From: JAJZEO01 sp964350315
Lineage (GTDB): Bacteria; Chlamydiota; Chlamydiia; Chlamydiales; 2-12-FULL-49-11
Assembly (NCBI GenBank): GCA_964350315.1
Contig: CAYGJD010000005.1
Location: 1 to 64,000, forward strand
Direction of reading: 5' to 3'
DNA: 64,000 bases
Numbering within the stretch: the first letter of the stretch is position 1; every line of letters begins with the position of its first letter. A model generated the notes under the pieces. The model did not search any database, was not told the origin of the DNA, and was given only the letters and a program-made list of their open reading frames with translations. Shown piece by piece: positions 6,305-15,571 of the stretch. The translations under genes and the position numbers were made by a program.

Positions 6305-8917
6305 TTATAACTCTTGAGTAATATAACTTATTTCGTAGAATTTGAATTCATCGCCTTCTTTTACATTATTAGTTCCACTAAGAACAATACCGCACTCGAT
6401 ATCCTTTTTAACTTCTTTAACATCGTCTTGGTGTCTTCTTAGAGAAGAAATAGATCCAGACCAGATTTCCTCTTCATCTCTAAAGAGTCTTGTGAAATTT
6501 GAACGTTTTATTATTCCTTCTGTCACTTTGCAACCTGCAATAATACCAAGGTGTGAAGCTTTAAATGTTGCAAGAACCTTAGCTGTTCCTGAAACAGTTT
6601 CATGACGAACTTTATCTAAAATTGTGATCATGTGTTCTTTCACTTCATCTACCAAATGGTAAATGACATCGAATAATAAAATTTTCACTTTTTCGCTTTT
6701 CAGCAAGATCTCAGCATGTCTTTCAATATTTGTATGGAAACCAACAATTAACGCACCAGATGCTCTTGCCATTTCGATGTCTGACTCTGAAATCTGTCCA
6801 ACTTCTGTAGAAACAAAGTTGATCTCAACCTTGTCTGTTGGAATTTTTAGAAGAGTCTCTCTTACAGCTTCTACAGAACCTGCAACGTCAGCTTTTAAAA
6901 TAATATTTAAAGTCTTCTTTCTTTGCTGATCAACTCTGTGTTGCATCATGCTTTCAATAGACTTGCTGCTTCTTTTCTTTAATTCTTCATGTCGTGCTGC
7001 AGCTTTTCGCTCTTCTGCAATCTTTCTTGCTTCCTTCTCATCGTCTAACATAATAAATTCATTACCAGAAGATGGAACGCCAGAGAGACCTGTAACTCTT
7101 ACTGCAGTCGATGGAGGAGCTGTTGTAAGAGATTTGCCATGTTCGTCTTGCATTGTCTTAATGCGACCATATTCTTGATTAAATATGACTGCATCTCCTA
7201 CTCGTAAAGTTCCATTTTGAACGAGCAAAGTAGCCGTAATTCCTTGTCCACGGTGTAGCTCAGATTCTAAAACTGTACCACGAGCACGTGCCTTAGGATT
7301 TGCTTTTAATTCTAAAACTTCAGATTGAAGGGCAATCATTTCTGCTAAAGTGTCAATCCCTTCTTTTGTTTTAGCAGAACAGTTAATCGTTAAAACACTT
7401 CCACCCCAAGCTTCTGGCAGAAGCTCGTTTTCAGAAAGTTGACGATAGATTTCATCAGCATTAAAACCTGGTTTGTCCGCCTTATTAATTGCGACTATGA
7501 TAGGTACGTTTGCTTCTTTTGCTTTTTCGATAGATTCTTTTGTTTGAGGCTTAATTCCCTCATCTCCTGCAATAACAAGAATAATAATGTCTGTAACAAC
7601 AGCACCTCTAGCACGAATTGCGCTAAATGCTTCGTGACCTGGAGTGTCAAGAACTGTAAAGCTTCCATGCGGTGTTTTTACAGCAAAAGCACCGATATGT
7701 TGAGTGATCGCGCCTGCTTCTCCGCTTATTAGATTACTTTTTCTAAAAGCATCGATAATACTAGTTTTACCATGATCAACATGTCCCATAACAGCAACAA
7801 TAGGAGGTCTTATGACAAGATCTTCTTCGTTGATATTAGTGATTTCTTGTTCGATAGAATGTTCAGTAATCTGAAGTCTCTGTTCTTGAGTAGTATCGAT
7901 TTTGATTTCACATTCAAACTCTTGACCAATTATTTCAACAGTTGTGATGTCCTCAAGAGCATCATTAATTGTGATTGGTAAACCCTGCATGAAAAGCTTT
8001 TGAATAACTTCAGTGCCTTTAACCTTCATGCAATTTGCCAATTCTTTCACAGTAATTGGTAAAGTAATTGTGATCTCTTTTGGTCGAATGACTAACTCAT
8101 CACTCTTGCTCTTCTTCTGTTTTCCATGCCGACGTCTTCTCCATATTTCATCACCATCCACAGACCTTGAGTCAAAAACACGGCTAAATGCTTGGCGTCT
8201 ATAACTAGGTGCTGCTTTTTTTACTGTTTTATCAGTTTTTGGTGTCTTTGGCTCTTCTGAAGTTGAGTAATCGGTCCCTTTCTTTTTGTCGAGGCGCTTC
8301 TTTAAAGCATTTTCGATTTCTTCTGGAGTAGGAGGAGTTTTTGGATGTTCGGATTCACCTGATTTCTTGTGATCTTTTTTCGCTATAGGTGGCTTGACAG
8401 ATGGTTTAACAGGCCTTTTATAGGGCTCTTTTTTCTTAACGATTGGCGTTGCAATCATTCTCGTAACAAGAGTTTCCTCATTTTTCTTTGGAATGTAAGG
8501 TTTCTCTTTTATCTGTTCTTTAACCGGTTCTTTTGGCTGAATCTTATCTATGGTTTTTTCGATTTCAGTTGAGTTCAATTCTTTTTGAGAAGTAGGAAGA
8601 GGCTCTTGTTTTTCTACAATTGAATCATTCGATTCTAAATTTGTGTCATTTTGGTCAGAGAGGTCTTCTTTTGCAGCTTTTTCTGAAGTCGGGACCATAT
8701 TAGAAGGCGTTTTTCTTGCTCTTACAACTTTTTTATTTGCATTTTCAAATTCGATATCAGCAGAAGTCTCTTTAGGAGGAAGAGCTGGCGCTTTTATTGG
8801 GTTTTTAGCGCTCGCTGTAGAAGAATCTTTTTTAGGGGATTCTTTTTTGAGCTTGTTCTTTTTAAGAACAGCGGCTAATTGTGTGTTTTTTACTTTAAGT
8901 TTTAAGTTTTTCGTCAA
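6305..8917 (-). CDS. infB: Translation initiation factor IF-2
   Basis: An 870-residue GTPase that delivers initiator tRNA to the 30S subunit. Residues 1-270 are a charged, Lys/Pro/Glu-rich, low-complexity N-terminal extension. The IF-2 N domain follows (about 280-340), then the G domain with GHVDHGKT at 378-385, DTPGHEAF and NKAD, then the beta-barrel and C-terminal initiator-tRNA-binding domains. The start is TTG at 8917; an AAGGC ribosome binding site lies about 11 nt upstream. It is in the conserved nusA-infB-rbfA-truB operon. Confidence 0.97.
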   Translation of the reverse strand: MTKNLKLKVKNTQLAAVLKKNKLKKESPKKDSSTASAKNPIKAPALPPKETSADIEFENANKKVVRARKTPSNMVPTSEKAAKEDLSDQNDTNLESNDSIVEKQEPLPTSQKELNSTEIEKTIDKIQPKEPVKEQIKEKPYIPKKNEETLVTRMIATPIVKKKEPYKRPVKPSVKPPIAKKDHKKSGESEHPKTPPTPEEIENALKKRLDKKKGTDYSTSEEPKTPKTDKTVKKAAPSYRRQAFSRVFDSRSVDGDEIWRRRRHGKQKKSKSDELVIRPKEITITLPITVKELANCMKVKGTEVIQKLFMQGLPITINDALEDITTVEIIGQEFECEIKIDTTQEQRLQITEHSIEQEITNINEEDLVIRPPIVAVMGHVDHGKTSIIDAFRKSNLISGEAGAITQHIGAFAVKTPHGSFTVLDTPGHEAFSAIRARGAVVTDIIILVIAGDEGIKPQTKESIEKAKEANVPIIVAINKADKPGFNADEIYRQLSENELLPEAWGGSVLTINCSAKTKEGIDTLAEMIALQSEVLELKANPKARARGTVLESELHRGQGITATLLVQNGTLRVGDAVIFNQEYGRIKTMQDEHGKSLTTAPPSTAVRVTGLSGVPSSGNEFIMLDDEKEARKIAEERKAAARHEELKKRSSKSIESMMQHRVDQQRKKTLNIILKADVAGSVEAVRETLLKIPTDKVEINFVSTEVGQISESDIEMARASGALIVGFHTNIERHAEILLKSEKVKILLFDVIYHLVDEVKEHMITILDKVRHETVSGTAKVLATFKASHLGIIAGCKVTEGIIKRSNFTRLFRDEEEIWSGSISSLRRHQDDVKEVKKDIECGIVLSGTNNVKEGDEFKFYEISYITQEL

Positions 8918-8970
8918 AATTTTTGTGCCTTATTTTAGCTTCTTTTACCGTGGTTTTTATCAAAGCATCC

Positions 8971-10263
8971 TTAATTTCCCTGTTCTTGTTTAGCAAATTT
9001 TTTTCTAACGTGTTCCAAAAGGTCATCTGCCATTTGGATACTAATGTCAGCTAATGAAGCTAATTCAGAAGGATTGATCTTTAATAGTTTTCGTGGTGTA
9101 TCTAGGCCTGCGCAAACAATGTTGTCCACTATGAGTTGATTGATTCCTTCAATTTTTCCAATAGGTTCATCAAGGGCCTCGTTATCTTCAAGGGCAAGTT
9201 GTCTACGTTCAATAGAAAGTTCCTTTTGGTGTTCTGAGAGTTTATGTATCTCCACTTTAACACCAACGAGTTCTGACGTCAATCGAACATTATTTCCTTT
9301 TTTACCTAGTACTGCAGGATAATCTTCATCGTCAACGACAAGAGTGATCATGTTCTCATCTTCTTCAAAGTCAGCCTTCTTAATGTCGATAGGCGAAAGT
9401 GCATTCTTTAAAAGAACAAAAGGTTCTTCTGAGAAGGGGAGAACGTCTATTTTTTCATTATTTACTTCTCTAATAACATTTTTTACTCTAGTTCCTCGAA
9501 CACCTACACAAGCTCCAACAGCATCAATTTTTGAGTCTATTGAAGAAACGGCCATTTTTGTTCGAAGTCCTGCGTCTCTAACAATTTTATTTATAATAAC
9601 AGTTCCATCAGAGATTTCGGGAACTTCTTGTGCAAAAAGTGCACTTACAAATTCAGGGTGAGATCTTGAAAGAACGACCTCAGCACCACCGTTTTCAGTC
9701 TCTTGAACTTCATAAAGAAGGGCAAGAACCTTTTCTCCGATATGGTATTTTTCTAATTTAGGATAGAAACGGCCAGGCAAAATAGCTTCAACTTTTCCAA
9801 GATCAATGATCAATGTATGACCTTTTGTGATACGACGAACAGTACCTGAAATTAATTCACCAACTCTATGACGATATTCTTCATAGATTACGTCACGTTC
9901 TGCACCTTTGAGCTTTTGTGAGATCAATTGTCTTGCAACTTGCGCGGCAATTCTTCCAAATTGAGAAGGCTCGATGTCAATATCTAACCATTCGCCTTCT
10001 TGGCAATTTGGATCAATTTCTCTTGCTTCTTCCAGAGAAATTTCTTCATCAGGATACTCAACATTTTCAACAATTTCTTTTTCTGCAACACAAATCATAT
10101 TGCCAGTTTTGGCATCAATACTAACGGTGACATTATTCATCCCTTTTTGACCCTTGCGCGCAGCTACCATTAAGGCATCTTCAATCGCAGAGACAACAAG
10201 TTCTCTTTTTACGCCGCGTTCTCTTTCAAGATATTCAAATATGGCAAGCATATCTTTATTCAT
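8971..10263 (-). CDS. nusA: Transcription termination/antitermination factor NusA
   Basis: A 430-residue RNA-polymerase-associated factor that modulates pausing and termination. The N-terminal polymerase-binding domain begins MNKDMLAIFEYLERERG, an S1 domain covers about residues 130-200 (GTVRRITKGHTLIIDLGKVE), and two KH domains follow with GVRGTRVKNVIREVNNEKID and VLGKKGNNVRLTSELVG. A short helix-hairpin-like C terminus ends the protein; the long acidic repeats of E. coli NusA are absent. It lies 46 bp downstream of rpsA and 53 bp upstream of infB. Confidence 0.96.
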   Translation of the reverse strand: MNKDMLAIFEYLERERGVKRELVVSAIEDALMVAARKGQKGMNNVTVSIDAKTGNMICVAEKEIVENVEYPDEEISLEEAREIDPNCQEGEWLDIDIEPSQFGRIAAQVARQLISQKLKGAERDVIYEEYRHRVGELISGTVRRITKGHTLIIDLGKVEAILPGRFYPKLEKYHIGEKVLALLYEVQETENGGAEVVLSRSHPEFVSALFAQEVPEISDGTVIINKIVRDAGLRTKMAVSSIDSKIDAVGACVGVRGTRVKNVIREVNNEKIDVLPFSEEPFVLLKNALSPIDIKKADFEEDENMITLVVDDEDYPAVLGKKGNNVRLTSELVGVKVEIHKLSEHQKELSIERRQLALEDNEALDEPIGKIEGINQLIVDNIVCAGLDTPRKLLKINPSELASLADISIQMADDLLEHVRKKFAKQEQGN

Positions 10264-10309
10264 AACTTATGTTGCTCCAAACTACTTATTTGTTGAATTG
10301 TTCGTTTTT

Positions 10310-12046
10310 CTACTCTTTTCCATCGTGTTTTTCATCAGTTTCTTCGTAGGTACTGACAACAATACTATCTGCATCATGATCATTTGTCTCAACTAGAAAC
10401 TCTTTGATCGATAGAGAGATACGTTTGTGTTCACGATCGATTTTAAGCACCTTGGCTTGAACATTCGCTCCAATTGAAACGATGTCTTCCACTTTTCCAA
10501 ATGCTTGGTCTGAAAGTTCAGTTACGTGTACAAGACCTTCAATTCCATTATCGAGCTCAATGAATGCTCCAAAAGCAGTGATTTTTGTTACGCTACCACT
10601 TACGATGCTTCCAAGGGGCATTGTTTTTTCAATTGTGTCCCAAGGATTTTCAGTAAGCTGCTTAACTCCGAGAGTGATTTTCTTACTTTCTTTATCAACA
10701 GAAAGAATTACTGACTCTACTTTGTCGCCTTTTTTAAGAACTTCGCTTGGGTGAGAAACTTTCTTAATCCAGCTTAGATCTGAAATATGGATTAATCCGT
10801 CAATACCTGGCTCAAGTTCTACAAAAGCGCCGTAGTTTGTTAAGTTGCGAATTTCTACAGTTACTTTTCTGCCTTCAGGATATTTAGAAGCGACTTCTTC
10901 CCAAGGATTGCGGTCCATCTGCTTGATTCCAAGAGAAATTTTCCCCTCTTCTTTTTGAACAGAAAGAACAATTGCTTCAACATCATCGCCTTTGTTTACA
11001 ATTTGACTTGGGTCAGTAACATTTTTTACCCATGACATTTCGCTAACGTGAATAAGACCTTCGATGCCTGGTTCGATTTCAATAAAAGCGCCATAAGCAA
11101 CAAGGTTAACAATCTTACCTTGTACTCTTGTTCCTGGTGGATACTTTTGCTCGATCTCATCCCAAGGGTTTGCATCTTTTTGTTTTAAACCTAGTGCGAC
11201 ACGACCTTTGTCTTTGTCTACATGAAGAATCATTACTTCTAGTTCATCGCCAAGAGAAATTAGTTCACTTGGGTGCTTAATTCTTTTCCATGTCATGTCA
11301 GTGATGTGAAGTAGGCCGTCTATGCCATCTAGATCAAGGAAAACTCCGAAGTCTGTGATGTTTTTGACAGTTCCTCTTCTGATGTCACCAGCTTTGATGT
11401 CTTCAAGAAGCTCTGCTTTTTTACAAACTCTTTCATCTTCTAAAATTTCACGTCTTGAAACAACAATGTTTTTTCTTTCAGTATTGATTTTTAGAATCTT
11501 AACGTCGAAATTCTTTCCAATGTACTCATCGATTGCTTTGATTCGTTTGTTGTCAATTTGAGATCCAGGTAAGAAGGCGTCCATCCCACCGATGTCGACC
11601 ATTAAGCCGCCTTTGACCTTTCTTGTGACTTTACCTTCAATGATTGAACCTTCTTCACAATGTTCAAGAATATATTCCCATTGGCGCTGTTTACGAGCTT
11701 TTTCTCTTGAAAGAAGAATTTGACCAGTTTCAGCTTCAGCGTCGTCGAGATAGACTTCTATCTGATTTCCTAGTTCGATTTCATCAGAACTTGCAAATTC
11801 ATTGGCAGGAATAAGACCCTCAGATTTTAGGCCTACGTCAACAACTATAAAATCTTTTGTGATTTCGACAATTGTTCCAGTTAAAATTTGACCAGCTGAA
11901 AGTGATGTTAATGAGCCTTGTTTCGATAGCAGTTCTCTAGCGTCGAGAAGTTGCTGAAACTCCATAGCCTCAGTCTCGCTGTAGTTCTCTTCTCCGAGAA
12001 TTTTGCTTTCGTTTTCTACCCATTGTGTTGTTTCTTGTTTAGACAT
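10310..12046 (-). CDS. rpsA: 30S ribosomal protein S1
   Basis: A 578-residue protein made of six S1 RNA-binding repeats, which hold mRNA on the 30S subunit. The last repeats are recognisable by phrases such as GAFVELEPGIDGLIHISDLSW and their spacing of about 87 residues. The start ATG has a GGAG ribosome binding site, and a promoter is predicted at 12083-12112. It is followed by nusA, as in C. trachomatis. Confidence 0.97.
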   Translation of the reverse strand: MSKQETTQWVENESKILGEENYSETEAMEFQQLLDARELLSKQGSLTSLSAGQILTGTIVEITKDFIVVDVGLKSEGLIPANEFASSDEIELGNQIEVYLDDAEAETGQILLSREKARKQRQWEYILEHCEEGSIIEGKVTRKVKGGLMVDIGGMDAFLPGSQIDNKRIKAIDEYIGKNFDVKILKINTERKNIVVSRREILEDERVCKKAELLEDIKAGDIRRGTVKNITDFGVFLDLDGIDGLLHITDMTWKRIKHPSELISLGDELEVMILHVDKDKGRVALGLKQKDANPWDEIEQKYPPGTRVQGKIVNLVAYGAFIEIEPGIEGLIHVSEMSWVKNVTDPSQIVNKGDDVEAIVLSVQKEEGKISLGIKQMDRNPWEEVASKYPEGRKVTVEIRNLTNYGAFVELEPGIDGLIHISDLSWIKKVSHPSEVLKKGDKVESVILSVDKESKKITLGVKQLTENPWDTIEKTMPLGSIVSGSVTKITAFGAFIELDNGIEGLVHVTELSDQAFGKVEDIVSIGANVQAKVLKIDREHKRISLSIKEFLVETNDHDADSIVVSTYEETDEKHDGKE

Positions 12047-12082
12047 GTTAAAGGTTTCTCCTAGTTTTCAGATAATGCAAAG

Positions 12083-12112
12083 AGTGTACCAAAGTTTAAA
12101 AAATAAAAGCAA
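12083..12112 (-). promoter_or_regulatory. Predicted promoter of the rpsA-nusA-infB operon
   Basis: On the minus strand, -35 TTGCTT (12107-12112), 18-bp spacer and extended -10 TGG-TACACT (TACACT at 12083-12088). The start would be near 12076, giving a leader of about 30 nt. Confidence 0.5.
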
Positions 12113-12128
12113 CTCATAAAGTAGGGGG

Positions 12129-12157
12129 CTGAAAGCCATTTAGTATTTTTGTAAAAT
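12129..12157 (+). promoter_or_regulatory. Possible promoter of the aspartokinase gene
   Basis: CTGAAA (12129-12134) and TAAAAT (12152-12157) with a 17-bp spacer. It lies in the 138-bp divergent region between rpsA and the aspartokinase. A start near 12164 favours ATG 12185 over GTG 12167 as translation start. Confidence 0.35.
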
Positions 12158-12184
12158 TAGAACTTTGTGTTAACATGTAACACC

Positions 12185-12985
12185 ATGAGCAATGACAAAA
12201 CAATTCTTGTAACAAAGTTTGGTGGCGCAGCGATCAAAACTTTAGAAAACTTTGGAAGAGTTGCTGAAATCATCATGTCTCGAAAAAAAGAGTATGATGT
12301 TGTCATCGTTGTTATCAGCGCTATGTGGCAAATGACGGATCAGTTAACTAGCTTAGCAAGAAAAGTTTCTGCCAATCCTCCTAAAAGAGAACAAGACATG
12401 TTATTGACTGTAGGTGAGAGAATAAGTATGTCTCTTCTTGCGATGGTTTTAGAGGGCATGGGAGTCAGAGCAGCAAGCTTTACTGGAAGTCAGGCTGGAA
12501 TCATTACTGATTGCGAACATAGCGATGCACGGATTGTTGATGTTAGGCCACACAGAATTTTGCCTCACCTCGATGGATCAAAAATTGTTATTATAGCGGG
12601 TTTTCAAGGTGTTTCTGAAAAAGGGGACATTACGACTCTCGGACGAGGAGGGTCAGACACCACTGCTGTTGCAATAGCTACGGCTTTAAGGGCTGCAAAG
12701 GTTGAGTTTTATAAAGATGTAACAGGTGTTTTTGAACAGGATCCCAAAATGCATCCCGATGCAAAGCACATCCCACACTTATCTTATGAGCAAGCTATTG
12801 AAGTCATTGAACGATCAGAAAGAAAAGTTGTACATCCTAGAGCTTTGAAAATGGCAAAAGACAATTCTGTCTATCTTGAGATACTCTCGTTTGAAAAAGA
12901 GGGCAAGAAGAGCATTATTGTAGGAGATGAGAGACCAAGTCTTCAACAGCCTGTCTTTGAAACAAATAAGGATTGCGTTAGATGA
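12185..12985 (+). CDS. lysC: Aspartokinase catalytic domain without ACT domains
   Basis: A 266-residue amino-acid kinase that should phosphorylate aspartate, the entry to diaminopimelate, lysine and threonine synthesis. Motifs: KFGG near the N terminus (KFGGAA instead of the usual KFGGTS), SFTGSQAGI, TLGRGGSDTTAVAIA and FYKDVTGVFEQDPK. Normal aspartokinases are 400-460 residues with two C-terminal ACT domains for feedback control; this one ends after the catalytic domain. The ATG at 12185 was chosen over the GTG at 12167 because of the promoter position; neither has a clear ribosome binding site. Its stop overlaps the start of the next gene (ATGA), so the 626-residue partner is co-translated. 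It could be a paralog with another carboxylate or amino-acid substrate. Confidence 0.8.
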   Translation: MSNDKTILVTKFGGAAIKTLENFGRVAEIIMSRKKEYDVVIVVISAMWQMTDQLTSLARKVSANPPKREQDMLLTVGERISMSLLAMVLEGMGVRAASFTGSQAGIITDCEHSDARIVDVRPHRILPHLDGSKIVIIAGFQGVSEKGDITTLGRGGSDTTAVAIATALRAAKVEFYKDVTGVFEQDPKMHPDAKHIPHLSYEQAIEVIERSERKVVHPRALKMAKDNSVYLEILSFEKEGKKSIIVGDERPSLQQPVFETNKDCVR

Positions 12986-14862
12986 GGAAAGAAATCCAAA
13001 GTGAGTTGTTTTTTCCTTTGATAGAGGAGGATTTTTTTCATGAAAGAGAGATTGCGAAGAGGGTTGTAAAGAAGATTTTTGGAGACGAAGAAATAACCTA
13101 TGAACATCTATCAAGACTTCCTATTCTTAGATCCTCTAAAGTAGCAGAATTGCCGTCAACTCTTTGTCTTTCATTAATTGCCCCTCATCGTGCTGATCTG
13201 CCTAGATTTGTTTTTGAAATTATTTCAAAATGGTTGATTCCTGGAGAAAGAGTTGATATCGCATCATTTTTTTCGACGAAGTTTAGATTTTTTGAATTAG
13301 ATCATAGTTCCTATCTTGCGTTTGAAATAGTAATTTCAATTTCCAATCGAGAAACCCTCACGCGTATCCGTTATACGCTACCGGCAATAGAAAGAGAGAT
13401 CTATCTCGGTGCACAATCAGTCTATCATGCGAAAAGAATTCTAGAGTTAAAAGGGTTGTCCTCAGATGAAAAGAGCGTGATTATTCAAGAAAGAGTGACA
13501 ACACTGCTCCACCGATTTCCAGCTCTATTTGATTACGATTTCTATCTTGCTATGCAAAAATTTCTTGTCGCTGTTTCAGAAGAATATCGGAATCTCAGAT
13601 CCTCACGTTTTTTAGCAAGAATTGTATCTGGAACTTACTATCTTTTATCTTGCGTTGGTCGCGAAACAGATAAACGAGATAAGAAAAGACACTTATTTGT
13701 TAAAATTATTCCCGTTCGTGTGCAAACACCTTTTGGCGAAAAAATTAACTTAGGTTGTTTTATTGCACTCAATTTTCTTAAGGAAAATGAAGTTTTTGAA
13801 GAAAAGCACTTATTGAAGGCCGTTCTTCGTCTTGTGAAAAATGTTGTGACTGTAGAAGAGTCGTATTTTATTTTGGAAAGAAAAGATGTTTCTGAAATTG
13901 GTTTTTTTGTTGAATTGGAAAGAGAAGACCAAAGATCTTTTACAAGACCTGAAATAACTCTTCTTAAGAAAAGACTAGCGTCAGAATTAAATGGCTGTGT
14001 TGAAGGTTTGGTTAGACCACTTTTTATGCCTCGAAATGAAGAAGAGGTCATGAAGTACATAGTTACATTGAGTGATGAGATTACGTCTAAAAATGACATG
14101 CCACAAATTGCGATTATTTTTGATGAACAAACGGATCGAGTCTTGTCTTTTACTGCTGTTTCTGTAAGACCCCTTGAGCAAGATCAGGAAAAAACGGAGA
14201 GTTTAATGAAAAAGCTTAGCGGCTTTGACGTTAGATTAGAGAAAGTAAGGTATATTGGTGATGGCATACGTCAAGTGCGAAAAGAGATTGCCCTTTTAAG
14301 AATGTTTCTCTCTCCAGATGAGTTTTTGCGCGATGATTTTTCCGTGGATTTGTATAGAGCAAGACAATATGTGGTTAGTTATCTGATGTCCCTTTTTGGT
14401 GATGTGAGAGATTACAACGGAGGAATGATTTCAAAACAGATGGAAATCTTCCATTCGTTCCGTGAGTTAATAGAAAAAAGCGGTGATTGTAATGATTTGC
14501 TTTTAGAGAATTTCTTCTATGCTCTTACACCAATTGAATTAAGAGCTGCTGTTCATCCAGAAAGGCTAAAAAGACTCTATTTTCTTTTCAGAGAATTGTA
14601 TAACGATTCCAAAGGTGGAACTCGTTTAATGCAGGTCGATGATGACAAATGTCTTTACGTGGCTCTTTGCTTGAGTGATGGACGCGCAAAAAGAAAATTG
14701 ATCGATGCACTGTTGGAAAGTGATATAGAACCAACGAATTTGATTCGTTTTGGTTTAGCAAGCGATGGAAAACATTTCATCGGTTTCATCTTATTTAGTG
14801 AATCAAAGGACGTCCGAGAGAAATTCCTCGAAAAAGCAGAAGAGAGCTTGAAGAAGTTTTAA
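12982..14862 (+). CDS. Conserved-looking protein of unknown function (626 aa), coupled to aspartokinase
   Basis: I do not recognise this protein. It is soluble in appearance: charged, with no signal peptide and no membrane segment. It alternates helical stretches with beta-rich segments, for example around 330-360 (GFFVELERED) and 410-425 (IAIIFDEQTDRVLSF). Start ATG 12982 overlaps the aspartokinase stop by 4 bp, so the two proteins are probably made in fixed ratio. Possible roles are a regulatory or structural partner replacing the missing ACT domains, or an unrelated enzyme; the sequence does not decide. The next gene, rpe, follows after 25 bp. Confidence 0.75.
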   Translation: MRKEIQSELFFPLIEEDFFHEREIAKRVVKKIFGDEEITYEHLSRLPILRSSKVAELPSTLCLSLIAPHRADLPRFVFEIISKWLIPGERVDIASFFSTKFRFFELDHSSYLAFEIVISISNRETLTRIRYTLPAIEREIYLGAQSVYHAKRILELKGLSSDEKSVIIQERVTTLLHRFPALFDYDFYLAMQKFLVAVSEEYRNLRSSRFLARIVSGTYYLLSCVGRETDKRDKKRHLFVKIIPVRVQTPFGEKINLGCFIALNFLKENEVFEEKHLLKAVLRLVKNVVTVEESYFILERKDVSEIGFFVELEREDQRSFTRPEITLLKKRLASELNGCVEGLVRPLFMPRNEEEVMKYIVTLSDEITSKNDMPQIAIIFDEQTDRVLSFTAVSVRPLEQDQEKTESLMKKLSGFDVRLEKVRYIGDGIRQVRKEIALLRMFLSPDEFLRDDFSVDLYRARQYVVSYLMSLFGDVRDYNGGMISKQMEIFHSFRELIEKSGDCNDLLLENFFYALTPIELRAAVHPERLKRLYFLFRELYNDSKGGTRLMQVDDDKCLYVALCLSDGRAKRKLIDALLESDIEPTNLIRFGLASDGKHFIGFILFSESKDVREKFLEKAEESLKKF

Positions 14863-14887
14863 TTTATCAGGTATGATAGGACGAGCT

Positions 14888-15565
14888 ATGAAAGAAGAAT
14901 ATTATCAATTGCAACCTTCGATGATTGCAGCAAGATGGGAAGCCTTTGGCGAAGAAGCTTTAAGGTGTATGGAAGCTGGCATTTCAATGCTTCATCTCGA
15001 TGTGATGGACGGCATGTTTGTTCCAAACTTGACAATGGGACCAGATATGGTAAGAGCTCTTAAGAAAGTAGCCCCATCTCTTGTACTTGATGTGCATCTA
15101 ATGATTTACTCTCCTGACAATTATATCGAAAAGTTTGTAGAAGCTGGCGCAGATGAAATTACATTTCATCTGGAGGCAACAGAAGATGTTGCCTACAACT
15201 TAGATTACATAAAAAAAGCAGGAAAAAAGGCAGGTTTAGCAATCAAACCTGAAACAAGTGAAACGCTTGTTTTAAAATACCTCGATCAGGTCGATAAGAT
15301 ACTAATCATGACAGTTAATCCTGGTTTTGGTGGACAAGAATTTATGGAAGAGATGCTCGATAAAGTTAAATTTATACGAGAAAAAGCTGAAGGAGAGGGC
15401 TTTAAAATCGACATTCAAGTCGATGGAGGAGTAAACCTTGAAACTGGAGAAAAGTGTATTAGCGCTGGAGCTAATCGCTTGGTTGCTGGGACATTTTTCT
15501 TTAAACAACCCGATTTATCTAAAGCGCACGAAGACTTCAAGTGCCTATTTGCGAAGAAATATTAA
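14888..15565 (+). CDS. rpe: Ribulose-phosphate 3-epimerase
   Basis: A 225-residue TIM-barrel enzyme that interconverts ribulose 5-phosphate and xylulose 5-phosphate in the pentose phosphate pathway. The metal and catalytic motifs are LHLDVMDGMFVPNLTMGP and VDVHLM-like DVHLMI near the start, MTVNPGFGGQEF in the middle and IQVDGGVN with the catalytic Asp towards the end. ATG 14888 was chosen because AGGACG stands 5-7 bases before it; an upstream ATG at 14873 would add five residues. rpe begins the chlamydial rpe-efp-accB-accC block. Confidence 0.94.
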   Translation: MKEEYYQLQPSMIAARWEAFGEEALRCMEAGISMLHLDVMDGMFVPNLTMGPDMVRALKKVAPSLVLDVHLMIYSPDNYIEKFVEAGADEITFHLEATEDVAYNLDYIKKAGKKAGLAIKPETSETLVLKYLDQVDKILIMTVNPGFGGQEFMEEMLDKVKFIREKAEGEGFKIDIQVDGGVNLETGEKCISAGANRLVAGTFFFKQPDLSKAHEDFKCLFAKKY

Positions 15566-15571
15566 GGAGAA

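Noticed and set aside
6342..10400. Many plus-strand reading frames opposite infB, nusA and rpsA
   Set aside because: They are mirror frames of strongly conserved minus-strand genes, without ribosome binding sites or family similarity.
12982..14862. Calling the 626-residue protein a glutamate dehydrogenase relative or an ACT regulator
   Set aside because: Only vague resemblance in helix-strand rhythm; no motif supports either name.
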